From NCBI GenBank assembly GCA_902634935.1, contig CACPMF010000005.1, forward strand, positions 18,596 to 82,595: DNA of 64,000 nucleotides, written 5' to 3'. How positions within the stretch are numbered: position 1 is the stretch's first letter; every line of letters begins with the position of its first letter. Under the pieces are notes generated by a model. The model did no database searches. It was not told the DNA's origin and worked only from the letters and a program-made list of their open reading frames with translations. The stretch is from an uncultured Pelagibacteraceae bacterium (GTDB taxonomy: Bacteria > Pseudomonadota > Alphaproteobacteria > Pelagibacterales > Pelagibacteraceae). Shown here one piece after another: positions 40,718-49,951 of this stretch. Position numbers and translations under genes: made by a program.

Positions 40718-41889
40718 CTATCAACCTCTCCAAATACTATATCCATAGAACCTAATACTGCAGGCACATCTGCTAACATGTGACCTTTAATTAAATAGTC
40801 CATTGCTTGAAGATGAGAAAATCCTGGAGCTCTTATTTTGCATTTGTAGGGTTTACTAGATCCATCAGAAATTAAATAAACTCCAAACTCTCCTTTTGGC
40901 GCCTCAACAGCTGTATAAATTTCATCTTCATCTACTCTGTAACCTTCGGTAAAAAGTTTAAAGTGATGAATTAAAGCTTCCATGGACTGCTTTATTTCTT
41001 TTTTTGATGGTGGGCTTAACTTTCCATCATTTGTTTTGATAGGACCTTTTGGTAAATTTGCAAGACACTGATTGATAATATTTACGCTCTCTCTCATCTC
41101 CTCAATTCTGCATAAGTATCTATCATAACAATCACCATTTTTTCCCACAGGAATTTTAAATTCTACTTGTTCATAACAATCATACGGCTGAGATTTTCTT
41201 AAGTCCCATGGAACTCCAGATCCTCTTAGCATTACACCTGAAAAGGAATAATCGAGTGCGTCTTGTTTAGAAACAATACCTATATCAACATTTCTTTGTT
41301 TAAATATTCTGTTATCAGTTAATAATGTTTCAAGATCATCGATAATTTTCGGAAATTTTTCACAAAACTCAGCAATTTCAGAATCTAGACCTTTTGGTAG
41401 ATCTTGATGTACTCCACCAGCTCTAAAATAATTAGCGTGTAATCTTGAACCTGAAACCTTTTCATAAAATCCCATTAATGTTTCTCTTTCTTCAAAACCC
41501 CAAAGTGTTGGGGTAAGAGCTCCTACATCCATTGCTTGAGTTGTTACATTTAATATATGGCTTAAAATTCTTCCTATTTCACAAAAAATTACTCTTATAA
41601 ATTGGGCTCTTGCTGGAACATTTATTTTTAAGATTTTTTCAATCGCTAATGCAAATGCATGCTCTTGATTCATTGGTGCTACATAATCAAGTCTATCAAA
41701 GTAAGGTACTGCTTGTGCGTAAGTTTTATTTTCAATCAATTTTTCTGTACCTCTGTGTAACAACCCAATGTGTGGATCTGCCTTTTCAACTACCTCGCCA
41801 TCTAACTGAAGAATTAATCTTAATACACCATGAGCAGCAGGATGCTGAGGTCCAAAATTTAAATTTAGTTTTTTTACTTCTTTTGCCAT
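40714..41889 (-). CDS. nuoD: NADH-quinone oxidoreductase subunit D
   Basis: 49-kDa-type subunit that lines the quinone-binding cavity together with NuoB. The N-terminal [17 protein letters not shown] holds the quinone-contacting histidine loop, and [26 protein letters not shown] and the C-terminal DIVFGEVDR are canonical. It has 391 residues and is separate from nuoC. It overlaps nuoC by one base. Confidence 0.98.
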   Translation of the reverse strand: MAKEVKKLNLNFGPQHPAAHGVLRLILQLDGEVVEKADPHIGLLHRGTEKLIENKTYAQAVPYFDRLDYVAPMNQEHAFALAIEKILKINVPARAQFIRVIFCEIGRILSHILNVTTQAMDVGALTPTLWGFEERETLMGFYEKVSGSRLHANYFRAGGVHQDLPKGLDSEIAEFCEKFPKIIDDLETLLTDNRIFKQRNVDIGIVSKQDALDYSFSGVMLRGSGVPWDLRKSQPYDCYEQVEFKIPVGKNGDCYDRYLCRIEEMRESVNIINQCLANLPKGPIKTNDGKLSPPSKKEIKQSMEALIHHFKLFTEGYRVDEDEIYTAVEAPKGEFGVYLISDGSSKPYKCKIRAPGFSHLQAMDYLIKGHMLADVPAVLGSMDIVFGEVDR

Positions 41890-42479
41890 TATTTTTTAGA
41901 TTGTTCTTTTATGTATTTTGTTCCTTCCCAAGGGCTTTCATAATCAAAATTTCTATAATTTTGCTCTAATTTAACTGGTTCATAAATTACTTTTTTATCT
42001 TCTTCGCTGTATCGAACCTCATTATGACCTGTTAAAGGAAAATCTTTTCTTAAAGGATGTCCTTTAAATCCATAGTCTGTTAGAATTCTTCTTAAATCAG
42101 GATGATCTTTAAATTCTACACCATACATATCAAAAACTTCTCTCTCCATCCAATTGGCTGAAGGAAATATCGAAGTTAAGGAAGATAAAATTTCACCTTC
42201 TTTCATATCAAATTCAATTTTAATTCTTGAGTTTTTTTCATGACTTAATAGCAAATAAACCATTTTAAATCTTTTGTCTCTCTCAGGATAATCAACTGCA
42301 GTTATATCAATTAATTGTTTGAATTTTGTAGATGAATGTGTTTTTAAAAAAATCATTACTTCAATTAAATTGTTATACTCGATACATATATTAATTTGAT
42401 CATGTTTTATTTTTGAAGATATAATTTTTGTTGTTAGTTCTGAATTAATAGCCTTTTCAAGGCTTTCCAAATTTTCCAT
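41889..42479 (-). CDS. nuoC: NADH-quinone oxidoreductase subunit C
   Basis: 30-kDa-type subunit of the connecting module of complex I. The signature [17 protein letters not shown] and [17 protein letters not shown] is intact. It has 196 residues. It is 6 bp from nuoB and overlaps nuoD by one base. Confidence 0.97.
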   Translation of the reverse strand: MENLESLEKAINSELTTKIISSKIKHDQINICIEYNNLIEVMIFLKTHSSTKFKQLIDITAVDYPERDKRFKMVYLLLSHEKNSRIKIEFDMKEGEILSSLTSIFPSANWMEREVFDMYGVEFKDHPDLRRILTDYGFKGHPLRKDFPLTGHNEVRYSEEDKKVIYEPVKLEQNYRNFDYESPWEGTKYIKEQSKK

Positions 42480-42485
42480 TAAATT

Positions 42486-43022
42486 TTATCTTTCTAGTGA
42501 ACCTTTGTTCCTAATCTTTTTTTGCAATTGCATTATTCCATACAAAAGTGCTTCCGCTGAGGGCGGACAACCTGGTACATAAACATCTACTGGCACAATC
42601 TTATCACAACCACGTACTACAGAGTATGAATAATGATAGTAACCTCCTCCATTTGCGCAACTGCCCATTGAAATTACGTATCTTGGTTCTGGCATTTGGT
42701 CATAAACTTTTCTTAAGGCTGGTGCCATTTTATTTGTTAAAGTTCCTGCAACTATCATCACATCTGATTGTCTTGGTGAGGCTCTTGGGGCTGCTCCAAA
42801 TCTCTCTAAATCATATCTAGGCATTGACGTTTGCATCATCTCTACGGCACAACAAGCTAAACCAAATGTCATCCAATGTAGTGAGCCTGTTCGAGCCCAA
42901 TTAGCCAGGTTGTCTAGTGAAGTAGTAATAAAACCATTATCACTAAAATCTTGAGCTAATTGTTTAAACTCATCAGGTATTTTATCTTTTCTTTGCTCTA
43001 AATTCATTTTACTCCCAATCAA
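42486..43022 (-). CDS. nuoB: NADH-quinone oxidoreductase subunit B
   Basis: Carries the terminal 4Fe-4S cluster N2 that reduces quinone. The tandem cysteines are in [11 protein letters not shown], the others in [12 protein letters not shown] and [12 protein letters not shown]. It has 178 residues. Its start overlaps the nuoA 3' end by 14 bases. Confidence 0.98.
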   Translation of the reverse strand: MIGSKMNLEQRKDKIPDEFKQLAQDFSDNGFITTSLDNLANWARTGSLHWMTFGLACCAVEMMQTSMPRYDLERFGAAPRASPRQSDVMIVAGTLTNKMAPALRKVYDQMPEPRYVISMGSCANGGGYYHYSYSVVRGCDKIVPVDVYVPGCPPSAEALLYGIMQLQKKIRNKGSLER

Positions 43023-43377
43023 GTGCTCCTTTTTTCCATTCGTAGATAAATCCCACAGTCAAAATAAATAAAAATATCATCATAGAAACGAAACCAAACA
43101 ATCCTATTTTTCCTAAGGATATAGCCCAAGGAAATAGAAATGCTATTTCTAAATCAAATATAATAAAAAGTATCGCTACTAGATAAAATCTAACATCAAA
43201 TTCCATACGTGAGTCATTGAATGGCTCAAAACCGCATTCATATGCAGATAATTTCTCTGGATCTGGTTTTTTAGGAGATGCCAGGTAATTAATTGCAACA
43301 AAAGCCATACTTAGCCCTAGTGCAATCACAAGGAACAGTATTATTGATAAGTAATCTTTTAAAAATTCCGCAAGCAT
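43009..43377 (-). CDS. nuoA: NADH-quinone oxidoreductase subunit A
   Basis: Three-helix membrane subunit of complex I and first gene of the nuoA-N operon. [17 protein letters not shown] in the first loop is the NuoA signature, with the conserved cysteine. I chose the ATG at 43377 (122 residues, [10 protein letters not shown]); an in-frame GTG at 43395 would add six residues that do not look native. The operon control region lies between this start and tRNA-Asp 84 bp upstream; I see no convincing operator there. Confidence 0.95.
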   Translation of the reverse strand: MLAEFLKDYLSIILFLVIALGLSMAFVAINYLASPKKPDPEKLSAYECGFEPFNDSRMEFDVRFYLVAILFIIFDLEIAFLFPWAISLGKIGLFGFVSMMIFLFILTVGFIYEWKKGALDWE

Positions 43378-43461
43378 CGTGAATCTATATAGCACCTTTT
43401 ATATCAACTAAAAGAGCAGATAGGTCACATTTTTAGTGTAAAATAGTATTGATTTTATTGG

Positions 43462-43538
43462 TGGCGGGAGTGAAGGGACTCGAACCCTCGGCCCCGTGCG
43501 TGACAGGCACGTGCTCTAACCAACTGAGCTACACCCCC
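43462..43538 (-). tRNA. tRNA-Asp (anticodon GTC)
   Basis: Full cloverleaf on the minus strand. The acceptor stem GGGGGTG pairs with CACTCCC, the D arm begins TAGCTCAG, the anticodon stem CGTGC/GCACG frames the loop CTGTCAC (anticodon GTC), and the T arm has GGTTCGAGTCC. A discriminator G and an encoded CCA end the gene (77 nt). It lies between tRNA-Val and nuoA on the same strand, a conserved alphaproteobacterial order. Confidence 0.97.
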
Positions 43539-43545
43539 TTAATTT

Positions 43546-43621
43546 TGGTGGGCAGTAAAGGACTCGAACCTTTGACCCCCTCGGTGTAAACGAGATGCTC
43601 TACCAACTGAGCTAACCGCCC
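43546..43621 (-). tRNA. tRNA-Val (anticodon TAC)
   Basis: Full cloverleaf on the minus strand. Acceptor stem GGGCGGT/ACTGCCC, D arm TAGCTCAGTTGGTAGAGC, anticodon stem TCTCG/CGAGG around loop TTTACAC (anticodon TAC), T arm with GGTTCGAGTCC, discriminator A and encoded CCA (76 nt). It is 7 bp upstream of tRNA-Asp and the two are probably co-transcribed. Confidence 0.97.
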
Positions 43622-43706
43622 AAAACCAAAAATTAACGTGTTTATATCTTTTAGAACGTGTAGGTCAAGATTTTTAGGCAATGAAAACGGGCTAAAATTT
43701 TTAGAT

Positions 43707-45191
43707 TTAATTTTCAAAAATTCTAATAAAATATAATATTGAGGGATTTTCACCTATAACTAAGTACTGATTATATTTTAGGTGAACAATATCTCTTAAT
43801 CTATTATCAATTTTAATAGCGTCGTGATCTAAAATTTTTTCTGAGTCAGCTTTAAATAGATTTATAGCTTGACCATATTTTTTATTGGGACCAGCCATTG
43901 TTAGAACTAAAAATTTATTTTCATTTATATTCAAAGATGGTTTGTCTGTTATTAATTTTTCAATTGCTGAAACTGCGGGTGAAATTTTGTAATATTTTAG
44001 TGGTTCAATAAAACCATATTTTGAGTGAGATTTGTGTAATGGAGCATCTTTTTTTTTTTTACCATCATAATGATTTCCATAAGAACTAATCGGCCAACCG
44101 AAATTTAATATTTTAGTCTGATCAAATTTTTGAAAATTTATCTCATCCCCTCCTTTTGGGCCATGTTCAGTAGAAAGTACAAATTTTTTTTCAAAGTCAT
44201 AATATATGCCTTGTGGATTACGATGACCTAAAGAAAAAACACTTTTATCTTTATTTTTTAAATTAATTAAAAGTATTTTACCAAAATTAGAATTTTGATC
44301 TTGGGCTTTTTTATATTTTCTATAATCACCTATTGAAAAAAATATGTTATTATCATCAAGCTTTTCAATATAACCACCTGATTGTAAACCATGAAAACTT
44401 CCTTCAAGTGCATTTGCACACTCTTCATAATCAAAAAAAATTTCGAAATTTAAGTATTGCATATCCATTTTAGATTTTAATATAGAAGTATTATAACAGT
44501 CTTTACTTTTAGTATTAGTAAAACTGACATAGACATTGTTATCAATTATTGACATTCCTTTTATACTCATCCATCGTGCCCCACCTTTTTCTAAGTATGA
44601 TGAAATTGTGTAAAATCTCTTATCTGTAATAATTTCTTTTATGTTTGAATTAACGCGATTAATTTTAATATCATTATTACTTTTTAATGAATCATAATCA
44701 AAATAAATTACTTCACCGTAAGAATTAATTATAAAAATTTTATCGTTATATTTTGATAAATATCCACTTGGCTTAGTGGTAATTTCATAACTTAAATTAG
44801 GTAATAGATAAGACATAACCTCAATTTTAAAATTTCCATTTTGAGAATTTATTGTCAATTGTTCTTTTAATTTTAAATTGTCTTTTTGATATAGTAGAGA
44901 CAAATATTCTTTACCCAGTATTTCTAGTTTTGATACCGATTCTTCATTTACCTTTTTTAAATATTCATATTTTGACTCTAAGGAATTAAGCTGTTCATTC
45001 ACTATTTTTAAATTGGACTCAAATTTATCTTTTAGTTCTTCAATTCTAGAATTTGGTGATATAAATTTTTTTAAACTACCTTTACTCAAAGACAAACTGT
45101 TTATCAAAAAGTCTTTATTTAGTGAGGCAATGATAATTATTATTGTTAAGAAAATAAAAGCTGAAATGAATGATTTGTACTTTTTAGTCAT
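43707..45191 (-). CDS. membrane-anchored glucose/sorbosone dehydrogenase-like beta-propeller with coiled coil
   Basis: Probable periplasmic oxidoreductase-like propeller of unknown substrate. An N-terminal transmembrane anchor (about residues 10-30) is followed by a predicted coiled coil (about 45-105, with IEELKDKFESNLKIVNEQ) and then a six-bladed-propeller domain of the soluble PQQ glucose dehydrogenase/sorbosone dehydrogenase type: FHGLQSGGYIEKL, FSIGDYRKY, LGHRNPQGIYYDF and STEHGPKGGDEIN match the family blocks. Whether it binds PQQ or is catalytic cannot be seen. It has 494 residues. It overlaps the small upstream gene by 8 bases. The two genes stand where relatives carry hupB, between lon and tRNA-Val. 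Confidence 0.8.
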   Translation of the reverse strand: MTKKYKSFISAFIFLTIIIIIASLNKDFLINSLSLSKGSLKKFISPNSRIEELKDKFESNLKIVNEQLNSLESKYEYLKKVNEESVSKLEILGKEYLSLLYQKDNLKLKEQLTINSQNGNFKIEVMSYLLPNLSYEITTKPSGYLSKYNDKIFIINSYGEVIYFDYDSLKSNNDIKINRVNSNIKEIITDKRFYTISSYLEKGGARWMSIKGMSIIDNNVYVSFTNTKSKDCYNTSILKSKMDMQYLNFEIFFDYEECANALEGSFHGLQSGGYIEKLDDNNIFFSIGDYRKYKKAQDQNSNFGKILLINLKNKDKSVFSLGHRNPQGIYYDFEKKFVLSTEHGPKGGDEINFQKFDQTKILNFGWPISSYGNHYDGKKKKDAPLHKSHSKYGFIEPLKYYKISPAVSAIEKLITDKPSLNINENKFLVLTMAGPNKKYGQAINLFKADSEKILDHDAIKIDNRLRDIVHLKYNQYLVIGENPSILYFIRIFEN

Positions 45192-45495
45192 TATTTTTAG
45201 AGATGATTTTTAAAGCTTGATCATAATTTTTTAAGAATGCATTTGTCGCATCTAAAGTATCTTCCATATATTCTTGTATAGGCATATGTCTTGTATTATA
45301 TCTTATGGTGTCATATTTAATGCTATCAAACTTATCGAATATATCTAAGAACTGTTGATCAACTTTTTTTTCTAATTTTAACAATGAGTTGTGACTTTCT
45401 TTGTTAATATAATAGTTAAAAGTAAAATAAATAATAGTTGCTATTAAAATAAAAAAAAAAATTTTTATGACATAGACTCTGAATGACCTACTCAT
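45184..45495 (-). CDS. small membrane-anchored protein, partner of the propeller protein
   Basis: I do not recognise this family. The 103-residue product has one N-terminal transmembrane helix (about residues 9-28, IKIFFFILIATIIYF) and a charged, helical outer part (LLKLEKKVDQQFLDIFDKFDS), so it is likely a single-pass protein facing the periplasm. It overlaps the downstream propeller gene by 8 bases and lies 10 bp from lon, so it is probably made together with the propeller protein and may bind its coiled coil; that interaction is inference. Confidence 0.7.
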   Translation of the reverse strand: MSRSFRVYVIKIFFFILIATIIYFTFNYYINKESHNSLLKLEKKVDQQFLDIFDKFDSIKYDTIRYNTRHMPIQEYMEDTLDATNAFLKNYDQALKIISKNND

Positions 45496-45505
45496 TAAAA
45501 ATTAA

Positions 45506-47893
45506 CTACTGAATACTAGCTTGAGATTTATCGTCTTTTTTAGTATCTGATATTTTTTCAACTTCTGTCCACTCAACAGGTTTAAGTTCTTTAGTTAAAG
45601 CTAATTTTAATACCTCGTGTGCAGATTCTACAGGTATAATATTTATATCATCTTTAACTTTTTGTGGAACATCCGCTAGATCTTTTTCATTTTCTTTTGG
45701 AATTAAAACTTTTTTAACACCAGCTCGATGAGCAGCTAATAATTTTTCTTTTAAACCACCTATTGCTAAAACTTGACCTGTTACAGTAACTTCTCCTGTC
45801 ATAGCTATTTCTCTATTTACAGGAATATTAGTTATAGATGATACAATTGATGTTACCATTGCAATACCTGCAGAGGGTCCATCTTTAGGAGTGGCACCTT
45901 CAGGTACATGAATATGAAAATCTTTTTTTTCAAACAAAGGAGGAATTATTCCATACTCTAAACTCTTTGATCTTACAAAAGATTTTGCTGCTTTTACAGA
46001 CTCTTGCATAACGTCACCAAGTTTTCCAGTAATTTGCATTCTTCCTTTTCCTGGCATATTTACAGTTTCTATTTTTAGAATTTCACCACCAAACTCTGTC
46101 CAAGCTAATCCAATTACAATACCTGTCTTATTTTCTGATTCTAATTCACCAAACTTGAATTTTTTAATTCCTAAAAAGTCGGAAACATTTTTTGCGTTTA
46201 CATCAACTTTTTTTTCTTCATTATTTACAACTTTTTTAACAACTTTTCTTGTGACTTTAGAAATTTCTCTTTCTAGATTTCGAACACCAGACTCTCTTGT
46301 GTAACTTCTTATTATTTCTTTAATAGTTCCATCCTCTAAATTCATCTCTCCATCTTTAACTCCATTGTCTTTTACTTGTTTTGGTAGAAGATATTTATTT
46401 GCAATATTGATTTTTTCATCCTCTGTATATCCTGGAATTCTTATTACTTCCATTCTATCTAAGAGTGGAGGTAAAATGTTAAGAGTGTTTGCGGTCGTAA
46501 CAAACATCACATCTGATAAATCATAATCTACTTCTAAATAATGATCATTAAAAGTTGTATTTTGCTCCGGGTCTAAAGCTTCCAATAACGCTGAGGATGG
46601 ATCTCCTCTATAATCATTTCCTATTTTATCTATTTCATCTAATAAAAATAATGGATTTTTTGTTCCAGCTTTTTTCATCATTTGAATTATTTTTCCAGGA
46701 AGTGAACCAATATATGTTCTTCTATGACCTCTTACTTCAGCTTCATCTCTAACACCGCCCAATGACATTCTTATAAACTGTCTGTTAGTCGCTTTTGCGA
46801 TAGATTTTCCTAATGAAGTTTTTCCAACACCGGGGGGACCTACTAAACAAAGAATTGGACCTTTGATTTTATCCATTCTTTTTTGAACTGCTAAAAACTC
46901 AATAATTCTCTCTTTAACCTTTTCTAATCCAAAGTGGTCTTCATCCAAGATTTTTAAAGCTTTATTTAAATCAATATCAACTTTATCTTTTTTAAACCAC
47001 GGAATGTCTGTCATCCAATCTAAATAATTTCTTACTACTGTGGCTTCTGCTGACATTGGGCTCATATTCTTCAATTTTTTAAGTTCTGCCATACATTTTT
47101 TCTCAACTTCTTTAGGCATTTTAGCTTTTTGAATTGATTTCTTTAAACTTGTTGTTTCATCTTTACCATCTTCAATTTCGCCAAGTTCTTTTTGAATAGC
47201 CTTTAACTGCTCATTTAAATAGTATTCTCTCTGAGTTTTCTCCATTTGTGTTTTGACACGACCTCGAATTCTCTTCTCAACACCAATAATACTTGTCTCA
47301 TTTTCCATTATTTTGATAACACCATTCAATCTTTTTTTGACATCCAATGTTTCAAATATCTGTTGTTTTTCAGAAATTGTTGCATTCAAATGAGATGCAA
47401 TATTATCTGCAATTTTTGACGAGTCCTTAAGTTGTTTAATATTGTTAATAGTTTCTGTCGAAACTTTTTTATTTATTGAAGTTAATTTTTCTAATCTTCT
47501 TACAGCTGTTAGTGCAAGAGGAAGTAGATCTTCATCTTTAGCCGAAATATCTTTTTGATACTCAAATGAACAAGAAATAAATTTTTCATCGTCTTTAAAA
47601 TCGACAATCTTTACTCTTTTAATTCCCTCAACTAGAACTTTGACTGTACCATCAGGTAATTTTAACAGTTGTAAAATATTACTTTCACATCCATAAGAAA
47701 ATACATCATTTTTTTTTGGATCATCTACCTCTGAATTTTTTTGGGTTACTAAAACAATTTTTTTGTCGCCTTTCATAACTTCATTTAGTGCTGTGATAGA
47801 TTTATCTCTACCAACGAATAATGGTATGACCATGCTTGGAAAGACTACTATGTCTCTTAATGGTAATAACGGTTCTGTAACTTTAACTTCCAT
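45506..47893 (-). CDS. lon: ATP-dependent protease Lon
   Basis: Cytoplasmic AAA+ protease for misfolded and regulatory proteins. It contains the N-terminal LAN domain (LPLRDIVVFPSMVIPLFVGR), a long coiled-coil region, Walker A GPPGVGKTSLGKS, Walker B FLLDEIDKIG, and the protease domain with catalytic serine in KDGPSAGIAM and lysine in GGLKEKLLAA. It has 795 residues, standard. It follows clpX in the conserved tig-clpP-clpX-lon cluster with 62 bp between. Confidence 0.98.
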   Translation of the reverse strand: MEVKVTEPLLPLRDIVVFPSMVIPLFVGRDKSITALNEVMKGDKKIVLVTQKNSEVDDPKKNDVFSYGCESNILQLLKLPDGTVKVLVEGIKRVKIVDFKDDEKFISCSFEYQKDISAKDEDLLPLALTAVRRLEKLTSINKKVSTETINNIKQLKDSSKIADNIASHLNATISEKQQIFETLDVKKRLNGVIKIMENETSIIGVEKRIRGRVKTQMEKTQREYYLNEQLKAIQKELGEIEDGKDETTSLKKSIQKAKMPKEVEKKCMAELKKLKNMSPMSAEATVVRNYLDWMTDIPWFKKDKVDIDLNKALKILDEDHFGLEKVKERIIEFLAVQKRMDKIKGPILCLVGPPGVGKTSLGKSIAKATNRQFIRMSLGGVRDEAEVRGHRRTYIGSLPGKIIQMMKKAGTKNPLFLLDEIDKIGNDYRGDPSSALLEALDPEQNTTFNDHYLEVDYDLSDVMFVTTANTLNILPPLLDRMEVIRIPGYTEDEKINIANKYLLPKQVKDNGVKDGEMNLEDGTIKEIIRSYTRESGVRNLEREISKVTRKVVKKVVNNEEKKVDVNAKNVSDFLGIKKFKFGELESENKTGIVIGLAWTEFGGEILKIETVNMPGKGRMQITGKLGDVMQESVKAAKSFVRSKSLEYGIIPPLFEKKDFHIHVPEGATPKDGPSAGIAMVTSIVSSITNIPVNREIAMTGEVTVTGQVLAIGGLKEKLLAAHRAGVKKVLIPKENEKDLADVPQKVKDDINIIPVESAHEVLKLALTKELKPVEWTEVEKISDTKKDDKSQASIQ

Positions 47894-47955
47894 AATTCAA
47901 ATATGGATATTAAATAATTTTTTGCAATAGAAAATAGCTCTTTATTAACGAATAT

Positions 47956-49215
47956 TTAAGCCGCTGAAGTCTTATCAGACTTAGATTTGTTCTTAGAATG
48001 CACAATAACGGGTTGAGAAACACCTTTCGCCGCACCAGAATCGATAATCACCTCCTCTATATTTTCCTGGCTAGGTAGATCAAACATTGTTTTTAATAAA
48101 ATGTTTTCAAGTATCGATCTCAATCCTCTTGCGCCTGTTTTTTTACTAATTGCTTTATTTGCAATATCCTTAACAGCTTGATCTTTAAAAGTAAGTTTTA
48201 CTCCTTCAAGCTTAAATAGTTCTTGATATTGTTTTATTAAAGAATTTTTTGGTTCTAATAAAATTTTAACCAATGATTTCTCATCTAAATCTTCTAATGT
48301 TGCTGTGATTGGAAGTCGTCCTATAAATTCTGGTATTAAACCATATTTTAATAAATCTTCAGGCTCAAGATTCTTCATCCATTCTCCAATTTTCTTATCC
48401 TCAATACTTTTAACCTCCGCACCAAAACCAATTGATGAACCTTTATCTCTTTGAGAAATTATTTTATCCAAACCAGCAAATGCGCCTCCACAAATAAATA
48501 ATATATTAGTAGTATCTACCTGAAGAAATTCTTGTTGCGGATGTTTTCTTCCACCTTGAGGAGGAACACTTGCAACTGTGCCTTCCATTATTTTTAATAA
48601 AGCTTGCTGAACACCTTCTCCCGATACATCTCTTGTGATAGATGGATTCTCAGACTTACGACTAATTTTATCAACCTCATCTATATAAACAATTCCTCTT
48701 TGTGCTTTTTCAACATTGTAATCCGCAGCTTGTAGTAGTTTTAGAATTATGTTTTCGACATCTTCACCAACATATCCTGCTTCTGTTAAAGTTGTTGCAT
48801 CAGCCATAGTAAATGGAACATCTAAAATTCGTGCTAGTGTTTGAGCAAGTAAAGTTTTACCACACCCAGTTGGTCCGACTAACATTATATTTGATTTAGA
48901 TAGCTCAACTGTTTTACTGGTTTTATTTTCGTAATTTAATCTTTTATAATGATTGTGAACTGCAACAGACAAAACTTTTTTTGCGTGATCTTGGCCAATT
49001 ACATAGTCATCTAATACAGTGCAGATTTCTTTTGGTGATGGTAAACCATCTTGATGTTTAACAAATGTATCTTTGCTCTCTTCTTTGATAATATCCATGC
49101 AAAGCTCAACACATTCATCACAAATAAAAACAGTTGGACCTGCAATTAATTTTCTAACCTCGTGTTGGCTCTTGCCGCAAAATGAACAGTAAAGAATATT
49201 TTTGTTATTACTCAT
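47956..49215 (-). CDS. clpX: ATP-dependent Clp protease ATP-binding subunit ClpX
   Basis: Unfoldase that feeds ClpP. An N-terminal zinc-binding domain ([14 protein letters not shown] then CDECVELC) is followed by Walker [13 protein letters not shown], Walker [10 protein letters not shown] and the ClpP-binding IGF-type loop (SSIGFGAEV). It has 419 residues, normal. It is 91 bp downstream of clpP; that gap has a weak TTAATC/GATTAA inverted repeat but no convincing terminator. Confidence 0.98.
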   Translation of the reverse strand: MSNNKNILYCSFCGKSQHEVRKLIAGPTVFICDECVELCMDIIKEESKDTFVKHQDGLPSPKEICTVLDDYVIGQDHAKKVLSVAVHNHYKRLNYENKTSKTVELSKSNIMLVGPTGCGKTLLAQTLARILDVPFTMADATTLTEAGYVGEDVENIILKLLQAADYNVEKAQRGIVYIDEVDKISRKSENPSITRDVSGEGVQQALLKIMEGTVASVPPQGGRKHPQQEFLQVDTTNILFICGGAFAGLDKIISQRDKGSSIGFGAEVKSIEDKKIGEWMKNLEPEDLLKYGLIPEFIGRLPITATLEDLDEKSLVKILLEPKNSLIKQYQELFKLEGVKLTFKDQAVKDIANKAISKKTGARGLRSILENILLKTMFDLPSQENIEEVIIDSGAAKGVSQPVIVHSKNKSKSDKTSAA

Positions 49216-49306
49216 AAATTTTTTTTTATCGAATCAATTTTAATACTTTATTACAATTAACTCTTCTTAATCAAGTGGAGGTTGTGGATTAACTAGATAT
49301 AGTTGT

Positions 49307-49918
49307 CTATTGTCTTTTCTCTACTACTTTATCTATCAAACCAAAATCTTTTGCATTATCTGGGGTCATGAAATTATCTCTTTCTAACGCAGATTTAATT
49401 TCATCAACTGACTTCCCTGTGTGTTTTGAATAAATTTCATTTAATCTTTTTTTCAAAGATAAAACCTCATTTGCATGTATTTCTATGTCAGTAGCTTGAC
49501 CTTGAAATCCTGCTGATGGTTGATGAACCATAATTCTTGAATTTGGAAGTGAAAATCTTTTTCCTTTTGCACCTGCAGCTAATAAAAAAGATCCCATACT
49601 TGCAGCCTGTCCGATACATAAAGTGTTAACTTCTGGTTTAATATATTGCATAGTATCATATATACCTAATCCAGCAGTTACTAGCCCACCTGGACTGTTA
49701 ATGTATAAAGATATTTCTTTTTTTGGATCTTCACTTTCAAGAAATAATAGCTGAGCTGTAACTAATGATGCAACAGTGTCATTTATTGGCCCAACTACAA
49801 ATACAATTCTTTCTTTGAGAAGTCTTGAGTAAATATCGTAAGCTCTTTCTCCTCTGCTGGATTGCTCTACCACCATCGGAACAAGAGTGTTTAGTTGTTC
49901 AAATAATTTTGAAGTCAT
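49307..49918 (-). CDS. clpP: ATP-dependent Clp protease proteolytic subunit ClpP
   Basis: Barrel-forming serine peptidase. The N-terminal [22 protein letters not shown] is typical, the nucleophile serine lies in [12 protein letters not shown] and the histidine in [11 protein letters not shown]; an aspartate near the C-terminus completes the triad. It has 203 residues. It is 33 bp downstream of tig in the conserved cluster. Confidence 0.98.
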   Translation of the reverse strand: MTSKLFEQLNTLVPMVVEQSSRGERAYDIYSRLLKERIVFVVGPINDTVASLVTAQLLFLESEDPKKEISLYINSPGGLVTAGLGIYDTMQYIKPEVNTLCIGQAASMGSFLLAAGAKGKRFSLPNSRIMVHQPSAGFQGQATDIEIHANEVLSLKKRLNEIYSKHTGKSVDEIKSALERDNFMTPDNAKDFGLIDKVVEKRQ

Positions 49919-49951
49919 AAGTTGATTCGAATTAACTTATACAACTTGTGA

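Noticed and set aside
41610-41969. 119-codon antisense frame across nuoD/nuoC
   Set aside because: Shadow of conserved complex I genes; hydrophobic leucine-rich translation is an artefact of the reverse frame.
43529-43753. 74-codon frame on the minus strand containing LAQLVEHLVYTEGVKGSSPL
   Set aside because: This is the familiar spurious translation of tRNA genes; it runs through tRNA-Val and into the end of tRNA-Asp.
49267-49292. TTAATC/GATTAA inverted repeat between clpP and clpX
   Set aside because: Six AT-rich base pairs with a 14-base loop and no T run; not convincing as a terminator or operator.
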